In this document: piece after piece, positions 1-9,561 of the stretch | Layout of the letters: the number at the start of each line of letters is the position of its first letter | Position numbering within the stretch: position 1 is the stretch's first letter | DNA from: Salinimonas lutimaris | Lineage (GTDB): Bacteria > Pseudomonadota > Gammaproteobacteria > Enterobacterales > Alteromonadaceae | Assembly: GCF_005222225.1 (NCBI RefSeq) | Contig: NZ_CP036536.1 | Coordinates: 3,124,001 to 3,188,000, forward strand | Direction of reading: 5' to 3' | Length of the DNA stretch: 64,000 bases | Notes under the pieces: generated by a model | Databases searched by the model: none | Told to the model about the DNA's origin: nothing | Seen by the model: only the letters and a program-made list of their open reading frames with translations | Translations under genes and position numbers: made by a program

Positions 1-1141
1 GAACAGGCAGACTGTCTGCCATATCAATCATCAGATCTGATGAATCCACAGTATCGCCGTTACATAAAATCAGTGCACGCTGGATAACATTTTCCAGTTC
101 TCTGACATTGCCCGGCCAGGTATAGTTTTCCAGCTTATTGCGCGCTGCGGCATTAAGCTTCACGACGCCCATCCCCTGAGAGGCGCTGTGCCGATTAAGC
201 AGATGCTCGGCCAGCGGCACAATATCACCGGGCCGTTGTGCCAGCGGCTGCCATACCATAGGAAACACATTCAGCCGGTAATATAAATCTTCGCGGAACT
301 GTCCGGCATCCACAGCCTGTCGTAAGTCCCGGTTGCTGGTTGCAATTACCCGGACATCCAGAGCCACGGTTTTTCGTCCGCCCAGCCGCTCTACTTCTTT
401 TTCCTGAAGAACCCGCAGCAGCTTAGCCTGCAGGGATAAATCCATTTCGGTGATTTCATCCAGTAATAGCGTACCGCCCTGAGCCTGTTCAAACTTACCC
501 GGACAGGCCTGTACCGCACCGGTAAATGCGCCTTTTTCATAACCGAACAACGTCGCCTCGAGCATGTTTTCCGGTATGGCGGCACAGTTAATTGCCACAA
601 ACGGCATCTGACTGCGGCCGGACTGATCGTGAATATAGCGCGATAAGACTTCTTTTCCTGAGCCGCTGGGGCCTAGCACCATAACGGTTGCATCAGATCT
701 GGCTACTTTGCGCGCCAGCGCCAGTAACTGCAGGCTGGATGGATCTGCCACAATCGGCGTGCGCGATTCAATTTTACGGGCCGGCGCATAACGCTCCACC
801 AGGTTAAGCAGCACTTCGGGCGCAAAGGGTTTAGACAGATAATCAGTCGCACCGTCTCGCATAGCCTGCACAGCATCGTCGATAGTGGCATAGGCGGTCA
901 TCAGTAATACCGGCATTTGCGGGAACCGGGATTTGATATTTTTAAGCAGTACCAGACCACTCATGTTAGCCATCTGAATATCGCTGACCACCAGGTCAAT
1001 AGTATGCTGACCAAGCTGTATCATAGCGTCTTCAGCGCTTTGAGCTGCCACTACCTTGTAACGGGCAAGCGACAATGTGTCTATCAGTGCTTCGCGAAGG
1101 CCGGCATCGTCTTCCACGATAAGAATACTGGTCTGGCTCAT
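1..1141 (-). CDS. flrC: Flagellar sigma-54 response regulator FlrC (partial, C-terminus off window)
   Basis: NtrC-type response regulator phosphorylated by FlrB that activates sigma-54 promoters of hook and basal-body genes. About 380 residues are present; the C-terminal DNA-binding part lies beyond the left edge. Seen: an N-terminal receiver domain with the phospho-acceptor Asp near residue 54 and acidic residues at 10-12, then an AAA+ domain with Walker A GPSGSGKE, the sigma-54 contact loop GAFTGA, and LLLDEI as Walker B. The ATG at 1141 overlaps the flrB stop by four bases (ATGA), with GGAG a few bases upstream, so flrB and flrC are translationally coupled. The identity is secure because it completes the flrA-flrB-flrC set; the family name in pseudomonads is FleR. 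Confidence 0.95.
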   Translation of the reverse strand, partial: MSQTSILIVEDDAGLREALIDTLSLARYKVVAAQSAEDAMIQLGQHTIDLVVSDIQMANMSGLVLLKNIKSRFPQMPVLLMTAYATIDDAVQAMRDGATDYLSKPFAPEVLLNLVERYAPARKIESRTPIVADPSSLQLLALARKVARSDATVMVLGPSGSGKEVLSRYIHDQSGRSQMPFVAINCAAIPENMLEATLFGYEKGAFTGAVQACPGKFEQAQGGTLLLDEITEMDLSLQAKLLRVLQEKEVERLGGRKTVALDVRVIATSNRDLRQAVDAGQFREDLYYRLNVFPMVWQPLAQRPGDIVPLAEHLLNRHSASQGMGVVKLNAAARNKLENYTWPGNVRELENVIQRALILCNGDTVDSSDLMIDMADSLPV

Positions 1142-2274
1142 AGGGTTTCTCCTGCAATTGACTGAGCAGCGCTATGTGCATTGAGCACCGGTAAACACAT
1201 CACAAAAGAGGCGCCACCGCCCGGCAGGTTATGCACTGATAAACTGCCCTTGTGTGAGTTTGCCACAGATTTGACCACAGCCAGCCCCAGCCCGGTGCCA
1301 TGGGTCTTGGTGGTATAAAACGGCTCAAAAATTCGCTTTACCTGCGCCTGTTCAATACCAGGGCCCTGGTCGCTAACCGTGATTTGCAGGTTTTGATGAT
1401 GAATGGAGGCGCGCAGAATAATCTGACCGCCTGCCGGATTCACCTGACAGGCATTGTGAATAAGATTAAGCAGCGCGCCCTGTAATGCGGTGATATTACC
1501 GGTCAGGGAAACAGATTGTTCAAAGCCCTCAAAGACAATAGTCTGCTGGTGCTGATCGCCTATAGATAGCGCGGTAGGCGCCACCGCCAGCTTGATATCG
1601 GTAGCCGTTATAGCACCGACCACCTGGTCTTCACCTGATTTGGCAAACAACAGCATATCGTTGACCTGACCTTCCAGCTCCTGCAATCGGTCGGACATTT
1701 TACTGGCAAAACGCTGGGTGGCGCTTTTGTCCAGATCAGGTCGGGAAAGGTTTGCCGCATACAGCATCGCTGCGGATAACGGCGTACGAATTTGATGAGC
1801 CAGCGATGCCACCATTTTGCCCAGTGACGATAAACGCTGCATGTGGCTGACCCGCGCCTGTAGTTGGCGGGTTTCGGTCAGATCCGTGATTACGATCAAC
1901 TGACCGGGTTCATTTTGCAAAGGGGTAATCGACAGTTTGACCCGCCGGCCATCAATCAGAGACACTTCATGACCATCATCAGCGCGGGGTTTAAAAGACC
2001 GGGTAATAATGCTGCGCCAGATCTCGCCTTCCAGCGGCTCACCAAGCAGCTCCATCGCCTGCCGGTTGGCCTGACGAACGATACCGGAGCCATCCAGCAC
2101 AATCACGCCATTGGGCATAACCTGAAGCAAGTCTGACAGGCGGTTTGCCTGCTTACGCAACGTGGCTACTTCCTGGGCAGGATCAGCCACCGGATCGCTG
2201 CAATAAACCGGGCTATCGTGAAGCAGAAATTCATTGTCGCTATAGGTGCTATACAGTGCGCTATCGTATGCCAT
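1138..2274 (-). CDS. flrB: Flagellar sensor histidine kinase FlrB
   Basis: Cytoplasmic histidine kinase that phosphorylates FlrC in the flagellar hierarchy. 378 residues. Seen: a PAS-like segment at about 48-135, a dimerisation/phospho-acceptor helix with His160 in the H-box AHQIRTPLSAA, and a C-terminal ATPase domain with N box (NLIHNACQVNP), G1 (DQGPGIEQ) and G2 (GTGLGLAV). No transmembrane segments, as expected for FlrB/FleS. It lies 121 bp downstream of flrA and has its own sigma-54 promoter near 2330, so FlrA would switch on flrBC as a separate transcription unit. Confidence 0.97.
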   Translation of the reverse strand: MAYDSALYSTYSDNEFLLHDSPVYCSDPVADPAQEVATLRKQANRLSDLLQVMPNGVIVLDGSGIVRQANRQAMELLGEPLEGEIWRSIITRSFKPRADDGHEVSLIDGRRVKLSITPLQNEPGQLIVITDLTETRQLQARVSHMQRLSSLGKMVASLAHQIRTPLSAAMLYAANLSRPDLDKSATQRFASKMSDRLQELEGQVNDMLLFAKSGEDQVVGAITATDIKLAVAPTALSIGDQHQQTIVFEGFEQSVSLTGNITALQGALLNLIHNACQVNPAGGQIILRASIHHQNLQITVSDQGPGIEQAQVKRIFEPFYTTKTHGTGLGLAVVKSVANSHKGSLSVHNLPGGGASFVMCLPVLNAHSAAQSIAGETL

Positions 2275-2321
2275 GTCGTCCTCGTCAAAAAGCAGACGTC
2301 TGTCGTTATGACATACAGAAT

Positions 2322-2337
2322 TGCACGTATTGTGCCA
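2322..2337 (-). promoter_or_regulatory. Sigma-54 promoter of flrBC
   Basis: On the minus strand the sequence reads TGGCAC-N5-GTGCA, with the invariant GG and GC separated by exactly 10 bases. One mismatch to TGGCAC-N5-TTGCA. It lies about 50 bp upstream of the flrB start, the expected position for FlrA-dependent activation. Confidence 0.75.
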
Positions 2338-2395
2338 GATTTATTTTTCTTCTATTTCAATGGCTTGGATTGAATTTAAAGGGTAGGTATCAGAG

Positions 2396-3880
2396 TCAAT
2401 TATCTGACGAACACTGCTCTTCACGCTGAATATTGTATTTACGCATTTTCTCAACCAGCGTTGTCCGGCGCATTCCCAGCTTATCAGCAGCCCGGGCGAC
2501 TACCCAGTCCTGTTGCTCCAGGGCCTGAATGATCATATTGATTTCAAGCTCGGATAAATACTCTTTAAGATTAACGCCCTCTTCAAGCATGGGCGCCTGG
2601 AATTCATCCACTGTCAACGGCGGAATATCTGCCGGCGCTGGCTCGGCCTGCTGGCGCTCATGCTCTGCCGCCGCCGACTCAGCAAACAGTTCGTTAAAGG
2701 CATCACGCTCAAGCAGCTCTTCAGGATAGTCCGGCTGATAAGCCTGTACATCTCCGTACTGATATTTAGGTGGCAGATCCTGAATATCCACAATCTGACC
2801 GGGAAACAGAATGCTCAGACGTTCCACCAGGTTAGACAACTCGCGTACATTCCCGGCCCACTCATGCTCCATCAGCGAGGCGATGGCAAGTTCGGTGAAC
2901 TTAACCCCTTCCACGCCGTCGCCCTGAATTCGGCTGATAAGCTCTTGCAGCAACAGAGGAATATCATCTTTGCGTTCGCGCAGTGCCGGGCTATCGACAG
3001 GAAATACGTTAAGCCGGTAGTACAAATCCTCACGGAATTTGTCCGCTTTGATCATGGTTTCAAGATTTCGGTGCGTTGCTGCCACAATACGAACATTACA
3101 CTTGATAGGCGTATGCCCGCCCACCCGTTCAAAGGTACGCTCCTGTAACACCCGCAGCAGCTTTACCTGCATCTGCAGGGGCATGTCGCCAATCTCATCA
3201 AGAAACAAAGTACCGCCTTCAGCCAGCTCAAAACGGCCTTTGCGGGCACTGATCGCGCCGGTAAACGCGCCTTTTTCATGGCCGAATAATTCACTTTCCA
3301 GCAGTTCGCCGGGGATAGCCCCACAATTTACCGGAATAAACGGACCGTCTTTACGCTCCGAGAAAAAATGCACATTACGGGCAATCACTTCTTTGCCGGT
3401 ACCCGACTCGCCCAGAATCAATACCGTGGCATCGGTGGGTGCCACCTGCTCGACCAGACGGCGCACCATCTGAATTTCATTGCTCTGCCCCACCAGCGAA
3501 CGGAATAATCGGGTTTTAAATCCAGACGGTTTGTCTGAACCGGGACGGCGCCGGCTGTATTCCTGGCAGCGATGGATAGCCTGAGTTAACACCGGATAGG
3601 TAATCGGTAAGGTGGTGACAGCCACCAGGTTTTGCTCCGGGGCGACCGTGCCGTCAGAATTCACCACGGCAATAAATGGGATCTGCGGATACTGTCTGAT
3701 CAATTCCTTGCACTGGGACACGGAAAAATCCACCAGTACTGCATCGACAGGATTATCATTAAGGTAGGCGGTGCTGTCCGCAAAAGAGCGGCTCGAATAG
3801 GGTTCACCGATAAAAGAAACGATCGTTTCAAGCTTATGAATAAGATCGCCGTTATCACTAACGAGCAGAATATCCTTCAT
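2396..3880 (-). CDS. flrA: Flagellar master regulator FlrA (FleQ family)
   Basis: Sigma-54-dependent activator at the top of the polar flagellar hierarchy. 494 residues, near the family length of about 490. Seen: a degenerate receiver-like N-terminus (1-115), the LFRS motif at 125-128, an AAA+ domain with Walker A GESGTGKE (157-164), GAFTGA (204-209), Walker [10 protein letters not shown], and a C-terminal Fis-type helix-turn-helix (about 445-485). In FleQ the LFRS motif and an Arg-Asn pair just after Walker A (here 168-169) bind c-di-GMP, so c-di-GMP control is likely by homology. The ATG at 3880 follows a GGGG ribosome binding site. Confidence 0.97.
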   Translation of the reverse strand: MKDILLVSDNGDLIHKLETIVSFIGEPYSSRSFADSTAYLNDNPVDAVLVDFSVSQCKELIRQYPQIPFIAVVNSDGTVAPEQNLVAVTTLPITYPVLTQAIHRCQEYSRRRPGSDKPSGFKTRLFRSLVGQSNEIQMVRRLVEQVAPTDATVLILGESGTGKEVIARNVHFFSERKDGPFIPVNCGAIPGELLESELFGHEKGAFTGAISARKGRFELAEGGTLFLDEIGDMPLQMQVKLLRVLQERTFERVGGHTPIKCNVRIVAATHRNLETMIKADKFREDLYYRLNVFPVDSPALRERKDDIPLLLQELISRIQGDGVEGVKFTELAIASLMEHEWAGNVRELSNLVERLSILFPGQIVDIQDLPPKYQYGDVQAYQPDYPEELLERDAFNELFAESAAAEHERQQAEPAPADIPPLTVDEFQAPMLEEGVNLKEYLSELEINMIIQALEQQDWVVARAADKLGMRRTTLVEKMRKYNIQREEQCSSDN

Positions 3881-3985
3881 TAAATCCCCGGATGACGCGT
3901 ATTTATTATTAAGAGTTTAGCGCATTTGTCTGATTTTAGCGGTTACCGCATAAAGCACAACAAAGAATCGTCAAAATTTGGTCAC

Positions 3986-4012
3986 AAAAAAAGCAGGCAG
4001 CCCTGCTTTTCT
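3986..4012 (-). terminator. Terminator after the divergent flagellin gene
   Basis: The minus strand shows a GCAGG/CCTGC stem with a 4-base loop, extended by A/T pairs and followed by a run of seven T. It lies just downstream of the stop at 4035 and ahead of flrA, separating the two units. The flanking T/A runs allow weak activity in both directions. Confidence 0.8.
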
Positions 4013-4034
4013 TCAAAAAAATGACGGCAAGTCA

Positions 4035-4832
4035 TTAACTTAATAAAGACAATACCTGACCTCGCTGCTGATTTGCAATGGCTTGTACGGAGGTAGAGGC
4101 TTTTTCGAGCACATCCTGACTGGCTTGCTGCGAGGCAGCCTGCGCATAATCTAGATCCCCAATACGTGAGCGGGATGACGTGGCGCTGATATCTGACTGA
4201 GTCAGATTTCGGGTCGTACTGGCCAGCTGATTCTGCACCGCGCCGAGCTCTGCCTGAAAGACACCCACCGACTCCAGCGCACTGTCGGTCTGCGCAATAG
4301 CATCGTCAATGCTGCCACTGGTTACGTCAATACTTAACAAGCCAGCGATATCACTGACCACATCATTGGTCTGAATATCGGTGGTCTGTCCGCTATCTGC
4401 GCCCACCTGAAACGACAGGCTGCCCTGTTCACTTAATAAAGGCTTTCCGGCAAACTGGGTTTGCTCAGCAGTTTGAGAAATGTTGTCCTGCAACGCAGTG
4501 ATTTCCTGCTGGATGGCTTCGCGGTCAGTGCTGTTCAGTGCACCATTGCCAGCCTGCAATGTCAGTTCACGAATACGCGACACACCCTCGCCAATTCCCT
4601 GCAAGCCACTTTCGGCAACCTGCGCCAGCGATATGCCGTCATACGCATTACTCAGTGCCTGACGATTTCCCTCCACCTGCGAGGTCAGACGATCAATAAT
4701 CTGCAATGCCGCAGCATTATCTTCAGCACTGTTAACCTGCTTACCACTGGCCAGCTTCTCACTCAGATCCGTTTTCTTATCCTGAATCTGACCAAGCCCT
4801 GACGGGGTGACCTGAGAACCGTTGATTTCCAT
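4035..4832 (-). CDS. Divergent short flagellin-family protein
   Basis: 265 residues with flagellin D0/D1 architecture and no D2/D3 insert. The N-terminal part contains LSEKLASGKQVNSAEDNAAA, then NAYDGISLAQVAESGL, like the flagellin N-terminal helices. The C-terminal part contains ELGAVQNQL, SRSRIGDLDYA and ends QVLSLLS. It lacks the MALTVNTN start and AQRQ segment of the two main flagellins of this window and is clearly diverged from them. A GGAGG ribosome binding site 8 bases before the ATG and a downstream terminator indicate an active monocistronic gene. I see no clear sigma-28 or sigma-54 promoter. It could be a minor filament subunit, a hook-filament junction subunit or a secreted flagellin; which one cannot be told from sequence. 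Confidence 0.85.
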   Translation of the reverse strand: MEINGSQVTPSGLGQIQDKKTDLSEKLASGKQVNSAEDNAAALQIIDRLTSQVEGNRQALSNAYDGISLAQVAESGLQGIGEGVSRIRELTLQAGNGALNSTDREAIQQEITALQDNISQTAEQTQFAGKPLLSEQGSLSFQVGADSGQTTDIQTNDVVSDIAGLLSIDVTSGSIDDAIAQTDSALESVGVFQAELGAVQNQLASTTRNLTQSDISATSSRSRIGDLDYAQAASQQASQDVLEKASTSVQAIANQQRGQVLSLLS

Positions 4833-4984
4833 CGCTTCGCCTCCGAATATCTTATACAGCTTAGCAAAACACTGGCGGTTTGGTTAGTAAGTCGCCTGCC
4901 CATAGCGTATCAGAGTCAATACCTGTTACGCTTATTTCATACGCAAGATACTGACAACAGAGACTGTCGCTGTACTGACTTGGC

Positions 4985-5011
4985 TTCACTTTTTTTGACC
5001 AACGCCGATAT
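4985..5011 (+). promoter_or_regulatory. Candidate sigma-28 (FliA) promoter of pseFGIH
   Basis: TTCA-N15-GCCGATAT. The -10 element has one mismatch to GCCGATAA; the -35 is weak. The 14 bases GACCAACGCCGATA around the -10 are identical to those of the main flagellin promoter near 16480. It lies 84 bp upstream of the pseF start. Confidence 0.55.
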
Positions 5012-5094
5012 AGGATAGACGACAACAACGTACCGGACGATATCATCCTGATATACTGCCGGATTATCAATTTTTGCAATGTAGCCGGCAATTT

Positions 5095-5799
5095 ATGAAT
5101 ATAGCCATTATCCCTGCCCGCGGCGGAAGCAAACGCATCCCCCGTAAAAATATAAAGTCTTTTTGCGGTATTCCGATGATCGCGCATTCTATTCGCTGTG
5201 CGCAAAAAAGTAATGTGATTGATAAAGTCGTCGTGTCTACTGATGATGAAGACATTGCACAAATTGCGTTACAGGAAGGCGCCTGCGTACCTTTCCTGAG
5301 GCCAGCCCACCTGGCGGATGACTTTACCGGCACAGCCGAGGTAATGTGTCACGCAGTAGAAACATTAATTGCCCAAAAGTGGCAACTTGACTACTGCGCC
5401 TGTATTTATGCTACAGCACCGTTTCTGACGCCATCTGTGATCGATGACAGCCTGTGTTTACTTCAGGCAGATTCCGGCATCACCAATGTATTTACTGCCA
5501 CCCGGTTTGCTTTTCCCATCCAGCGGGCGCTACTTAAAGCCAGTGACGGGGGCGTTGTGCCATTTGACGCCAGTAGCATCGAAAAACGCTCACAGGATCT
5601 GGCTCCGGCTTTCCATGATGCAGGACAGTTGTACTGGTCACACGAAAGTCTGTGGCGCACTGCTGAGGCGCCTATTTTCAGCCCCACGTCACGCTTGTTT
5701 GAATTACCGGATTATCTGGTGTGCGATATCGACACCACTGAAGACTGGGAACGAGCTGAGGTCATGCACGATGTGCTGCAAAAGCAGGGGAAAATATGA
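5095..5799 (+). CDS. pseF: CMP-pseudaminic acid synthetase PseF
   Basis: Activates pseudaminic acid with CTP to CMP-pseudaminic acid, the last step before transfer to flagellin. 234 residues from the chosen ATG; a start 21 bases upstream is possible, but MNIAIIPARGGSKRIPRKN is the normal family N-terminus and carries the nucleotide-binding motif. The fold is of the NeuA/KdsB cytidylyltransferase family, with a conserved acidic segment DIDTTEDW near the C-terminus. First gene of the forward arm pseF-pseG-pseI-pseH; its stop overlaps the pseG start (ATGA). The ribosome binding site is weak. Confidence 0.93.
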   Translation: MNIAIIPARGGSKRIPRKNIKSFCGIPMIAHSIRCAQKSNVIDKVVVSTDDEDIAQIALQEGACVPFLRPAHLADDFTGTAEVMCHAVETLIAQKWQLDYCACIYATAPFLTPSVIDDSLCLLQADSGITNVFTATRFAFPIQRALLKASDGGVVPFDASSIEKRSQDLAPAFHDAGQLYWSHESLWRTAEAPIFSPTSRLFELPDYLVCDIDTTEDWERAEVMHDVLQKQGKI

Positions 5800-6833
5800 A
5801 TATTGCCATTCGGGCTGATGCTTCTACCACAATAGGTACAGGGCATATTATGCGATGCCTGACGCTGGCCAGCCACCTGCCACAAAGTGCCCGAATAACA
5901 TTTTTGTGTAAGCGTATGCCCGGTCATCTTGGCGAGAAAATTCTGCAGCAGGGATTCAGGCTGATACTGGCAGATATACCTGATGGAATCAGTCAGGAGC
6001 ACGAAGCTCAGCTATGGTGTGAGCTGCTGACCGAGTCAGAACTATCACTGCTTATTGTTGATCACTATGCTCTTGGCGCGGCATTTTGTGGGGTGATGCG
6101 CCGGTTGAGTCAGCATATTATGGTTATCGATGATTTGGCTAATCGTCTGCATGATTGCGATATTCTGCTCGATCAGAACTACTATTCAGCCCCCGAGCAT
6201 CGTTACAAAGCCTTGGTTCCTGCACACTGCAAAAACTTGCTAGGGCCAAAGTTTGCTCTACTGCGGGATGAATTTAATCAGCAACTGACCACCAGATTGC
6301 CGAATCACCTGCTAATCAGCTTTGGCGGTAGCGATGAGCAGAATTTAACAGCGCAGTGCGCTGCACTGCTGCCGTCGCTGTCAAATTACAATGTCACTGC
6401 TGATGTTGTCATCGGAGCAAGCTATCCGTTTAGCAGGGAACTACAGCTGCAGATTGCTCATTATAAAGGGGTTACTTTGCATGAAAACTGTCACTACATG
6501 TCTGAACTGATGCAAAAAGCATCGCTGATGATAGGCAGTGGTGGCTCAACACATTGGGAGCGCTGCCGTGTTGGCCTGCCCGGCCTCATTATTACCACGG
6601 CAGACAATCAGACAGAAATAACCAAAGAGCTGGCAAATGCCGGCGCCTGTGAGTGGCTGGGCGCCTATGAACAATTCAGCCCTGATTTACTCATCCAGAA
6701 AATGCTGTTTTATTTTCAACACCCAGATGCACTTTTCGCATTGTCCCGGCAGGCACGAAACATCGTGCCGCCTGACAGCGGTGTAAATAAAGTGATTGAA
6801 CACATAAACCATCTACATGGGGAAAAACTATGA
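5796..6833 (+). CDS. pseG: UDP-2,4-diacetamido-2,4,6-trideoxy-beta-L-altropyranose hydrolase PseG
   Basis: Removes UDP from the nucleotide sugar to release the free hexose used by PseI. 345 residues, typical length. A GT-B (MurG-like) nucleotide-sugar hydrolase: the N-terminal GTGHIMRC places a His at residue 17, the position of the catalytic His in characterised PseG. A C-terminal GSGGSTHWER segment contacts the UDP. Start and stop overlap both neighbours by four bases, so pseF, pseG and pseI are translationally coupled. Confidence 0.95.
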   Translation: MNIAIRADASTTIGTGHIMRCLTLASHLPQSARITFLCKRMPGHLGEKILQQGFRLILADIPDGISQEHEAQLWCELLTESELSLLIVDHYALGAAFCGVMRRLSQHIMVIDDLANRLHDCDILLDQNYYSAPEHRYKALVPAHCKNLLGPKFALLRDEFNQQLTTRLPNHLLISFGGSDEQNLTAQCAALLPSLSNYNVTADVVIGASYPFSRELQLQIAHYKGVTLHENCHYMSELMQKASLMIGSGGSTHWERCRVGLPGLIITTADNQTEITKELANAGACEWLGAYEQFSPDLLIQKMLFYFQHPDALFALSRQARNIVPPDSGVNKVIEHINHLHGEKL

Positions 6834-7879
6834 CCTCCATTACCATTGGCAACCGTGAAGTTGGCCCCGGCCATCCCCCTTTTATCATTGCAGAAATGTC
6901 GGGAAACCATAACCAGTCACTGGAAAAAGCCAGAGAACTGATTAAAGTGGCCGCAGCAGCCGGTGCTCATGCGGTGAAGTTACAAACCTACACCCCGGAT
7001 ACTATTACTCTTGATGTCCATCATGGTGAGTTTTTTATCAGCGACCCGAACAGTCTGTGGGAAGGCTCTTCACTGTACGACCTTTACCAACAGGCTATGA
7101 CGCCCTGGGAATGGCACAAAGAACTGTTTGATTATGCCAGCGAGCTCGGCCTGCTGGCATTCAGTTCGCCGTTTGATTTGAGCGCCGTCGCGTTTTTGGA
7201 AGAGTTGCAGGTACCCTGCTATAAAATTGCGTCGTTTGAAAATACTGATCATGCTCTGCTCGCGGCAGTCGCAAAAACCGGTAAACCTGTCATTGTTTCT
7301 ACTGGTATGGCGAGCCAGGCTGAGCTTGCCGAATCTGTTGAGGTATTAAAGCAAAACGGATGTACTCAACTTATTTTACTGAAGTGCACCAGTAATTACC
7401 CTGCCCGCCCGGTGGATGCCAACCTGCGTACAATTCCTCATTTAGCGGAACTGTTCGACTGCCAGGTAGGGTTATCAGATCACACCATGGGGGTGGGTGT
7501 AGCCGTGGCTGCTGTGGCCCTTGGCGCGTCAGTGGTCGAAAAACACTTTGTGCTGGACCGCAGTGAAGGCGGAGTCGATGCCGACTTTTCCTTAGAGCCT
7601 GATGAGCTCAGGCTACTGGTGGATGAGACCGATCGAGCCGCCGCCGCATTAGGCAAAATATCCTATGGCGCAACAGCCAAAGAACAATCTTCGCTGGTTT
7701 TCCGACGCTCTCTTTATATCGCTGAAGATATGAAAAAAGGCGAGATACTGACTGCACAAAATCTTCGCTCTGTCAGACCGGGATTAGGATTACCACCCAA
7801 ATATTTGCCATTATTGCTGGGCAAGCCCATTAATCAGGATGCAGCAAAAGGAACGCCGATGAGCTGGGCCTTAATTTAA
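6830..7879 (+). CDS. pseI: Pseudaminic acid synthase PseI
   Basis: Condenses the trideoxy hexose from PseG with phosphoenolpyruvate to form pseudaminic acid. 349 residues. NeuB-family TIM barrel (about 10-280) with the early motif FIIAEMSGNHNQS, KCTSNYPA, and LSDHTMGVGVAVAA with VVEKHFVLDR. A C-terminal SAF (antifreeze-like) domain covers about 290-349. Choice of PseI over NeuB or LegI rests on its place between pseG and a GNAT gene and on pseB/pseC nearby. It overlaps pseG by four bases and is followed 28 bases later by the acetyltransferase. Confidence 0.95.
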   Translation: MTSITIGNREVGPGHPPFIIAEMSGNHNQSLEKARELIKVAAAAGAHAVKLQTYTPDTITLDVHHGEFFISDPNSLWEGSSLYDLYQQAMTPWEWHKELFDYASELGLLAFSSPFDLSAVAFLEELQVPCYKIASFENTDHALLAAVAKTGKPVIVSTGMASQAELAESVEVLKQNGCTQLILLKCTSNYPARPVDANLRTIPHLAELFDCQVGLSDHTMGVGVAVAAVALGASVVEKHFVLDRSEGGVDADFSLEPDELRLLVDETDRAAAALGKISYGATAKEQSSLVFRRSLYIAEDMKKGEILTAQNLRSVRPGLGLPPKYLPLLLGKPINQDAAKGTPMSWALI

Positions 7880-7907
7880 TCTACGTGATTTTACGGAACG
7901 ATTTACC

Positions 7908-8369
7908 ATGACAACTCCTGACGTTTTAATCCGCTCGGCAAGCCTCGCTGATTCTGCTGACCTGCTCGTATGGCGTAATGATGCCACCACCCGGGCCATG
8001 TCATTTGACAGCAAAATAGTCAAAGAAAAAGAACACCATAAGTGGTTATCCTGCGTGCTTGAAAATTCACAAAAACACCTGTTGATTGGTGAGTATGCCG
8101 GCGAGAAAGTGGGCATGTGCCGGTTTGATATCGAATCAGACCGCTTAACCGCTGAGATCTCTATCAATGTTAATCCGGCGCTGCGAGGTCGCGGGCTCGC
8201 CTCTCCCCTGTTAAAAAAATCTATTGCTTACTTTTTGGTACACCATTCCATCACACTAGTAGCCCGGACAAAGGTAACTAATGTAGCAAGCCAAATAATC
8301 TTTGAAAAAGCCGGTTTTAAAAAGCAAAAAACAGCCGGGGATATTATCCACTGGCTGTTTTGTGCGTGA
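7908..8369 (+). CDS. pseH: PseH-type GNAT N-acetyltransferase
   Basis: Predicted to acetylate UDP-4-amino-4,6-dideoxy-N-acetyl-beta-L-altrosamine, between the PseC and PseG steps. 153 residues. Single GNAT domain with the acetyl-CoA loop VNPALRGRGLASPLLKKS and the C-terminal NVASQIIFEKAGF motif. It is the fourth gene of the forward arm and supplies the one activity otherwise missing from the pathway, which is the main reason for the specific call. The ATG is preceded by ACGGAACG. Its last codons contain an inverted repeat that may act as terminator. Confidence 0.85.
   Translation: MTTPDVLIRSASLADSADLLVWRNDATTRAMSFDSKIVKEKEHHKWLSCVLENSQKHLLIGEYAGEKVGMCRFDIESDRLTAEISINVNPALRGRGLASPLLKKSIAYFLVHHSITLVARTKVTNVASQIIFEKAGFKKQKTAGDIIHWLFCA
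8328..8361. terminator. Candidate bidirectional terminator between pseH and pseC
   Basis: A 9-bp perfect inverted repeat, AAAACAGCC / GGCTGTTTT, with a 16-base loop, lies in the last codons of pseH. T runs follow it on both strands, the longer one on the minus strand. It lies between two convergent operons. Confidence 0.55.
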
Positions 8370-8383
8370 TATTTAGTATCTGA

Positions 8384-9561
8384 CTAACGTCGCAGTTCAT
8401 CAAAAAACTGGTAAATAACATCAACAACCGCCTGTTGATCATCCCTGGTCATGGAAGGATAAAGAGGCAGGCTTAACGCGCCGTCATAATAGCTTTCCGC
8501 TGCCGGGAACTGCCCTTTTCTGAAGCCCAGCTTTTGATAGTAAGGCTGAAAATGTACCGGAATATAATGCACATTAACGCCGATATTATTGTTACGCAGC
8601 TTCTCAAATAAACGCTTCCTCACTTCGCTGCCCTGAGGCACACGCACAATAAATAAGTGAAAAGCGGAATAATAGTCATCGGCACAGTCAGGCAAAAGCA
8701 GTGACAGATTGCCCAGCAATTCACGATAGTCTTTTACAAGGCTATGGCGACGCTCAACAAATTCATCCAGTCGCTGCATCTGAGAGAGTCCCAGGGCAGC
8801 CTGCATTTCTGTCATTCGATAATTAAAGCCCAGGGCCTGCTGTTCATAAAACCAGTCACCATCTAAGGATTGCTTTACCAGCATATCATCCTGATCCCTG
8901 GTGATACCGTGACTGCGTAACTGTGACAACACCTTTGCCAGTTCAGCATTATTGGTGGTTAATGCGCCGCCTTCAGCGGTAGTCACAATTTTAACCGGAT
9001 GAAAGCTGAATACGCAGATATCACTATAGGTACACTGACCAATCGGTTCATTGAGGTACCGGCCACCGATGGCATGAGAGGCATCTTCAATAATTCTGAA
9101 ACCATACTCCAGACTCAAAGCATGAATCTGCTTCATCGCACAGGACTGACCGGCCATATGAACCGCAATAAGCACTTTGGGCAGTGGTAAATCTTCAGCA
9201 GCATGCTTTTTCAGTTTATCGCGAAGTTTGACAGGACAAAGATTAAAGGTATCCGGATCGATATCCACAAAATCGACATCAGCGCCACAGTATCTGGCAC
9301 AGTTGGCGCTGGCGACAAATGTAATCGGGGAGGTCCAGACAGTGTCACCACTGGCTACGCCAAGTGCCATACACGCCAGATGCAGTGCTGATGTGGCACT
9401 GTTTACGGCAATACAAAACTGACTTCGGGTATAGTCTGCTATCGCCTGCTCAAATGCAGGTACGGCTGGCCCCTGCGTGATGAAATCTGATTTGAGCACA
9501 TCAACCACCGCATCAATGTCGGTCTGGTTGATATCCTGCCTGCCGTACGGAATAAATGTCA

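Noticed and set aside
2387..4920. The 14 bases GTATCAGAGTCAAT occur at 2387-2400 and 4907-4920, flanking flrA and the divergent flagellin like short direct repeats.
   Set aside because: A few 14-base matches are expected by chance in 64 kb. There is no target duplication structure or mobile gene between the copies, and the enclosed genes are normal flagellar genes.
4861..5262. 133-codon open frame on the minus strand across the pseF start region.
   Set aside because: It overlaps the well-supported pseF reading frame and its promoter, has no ribosome binding site, and has no family pattern.
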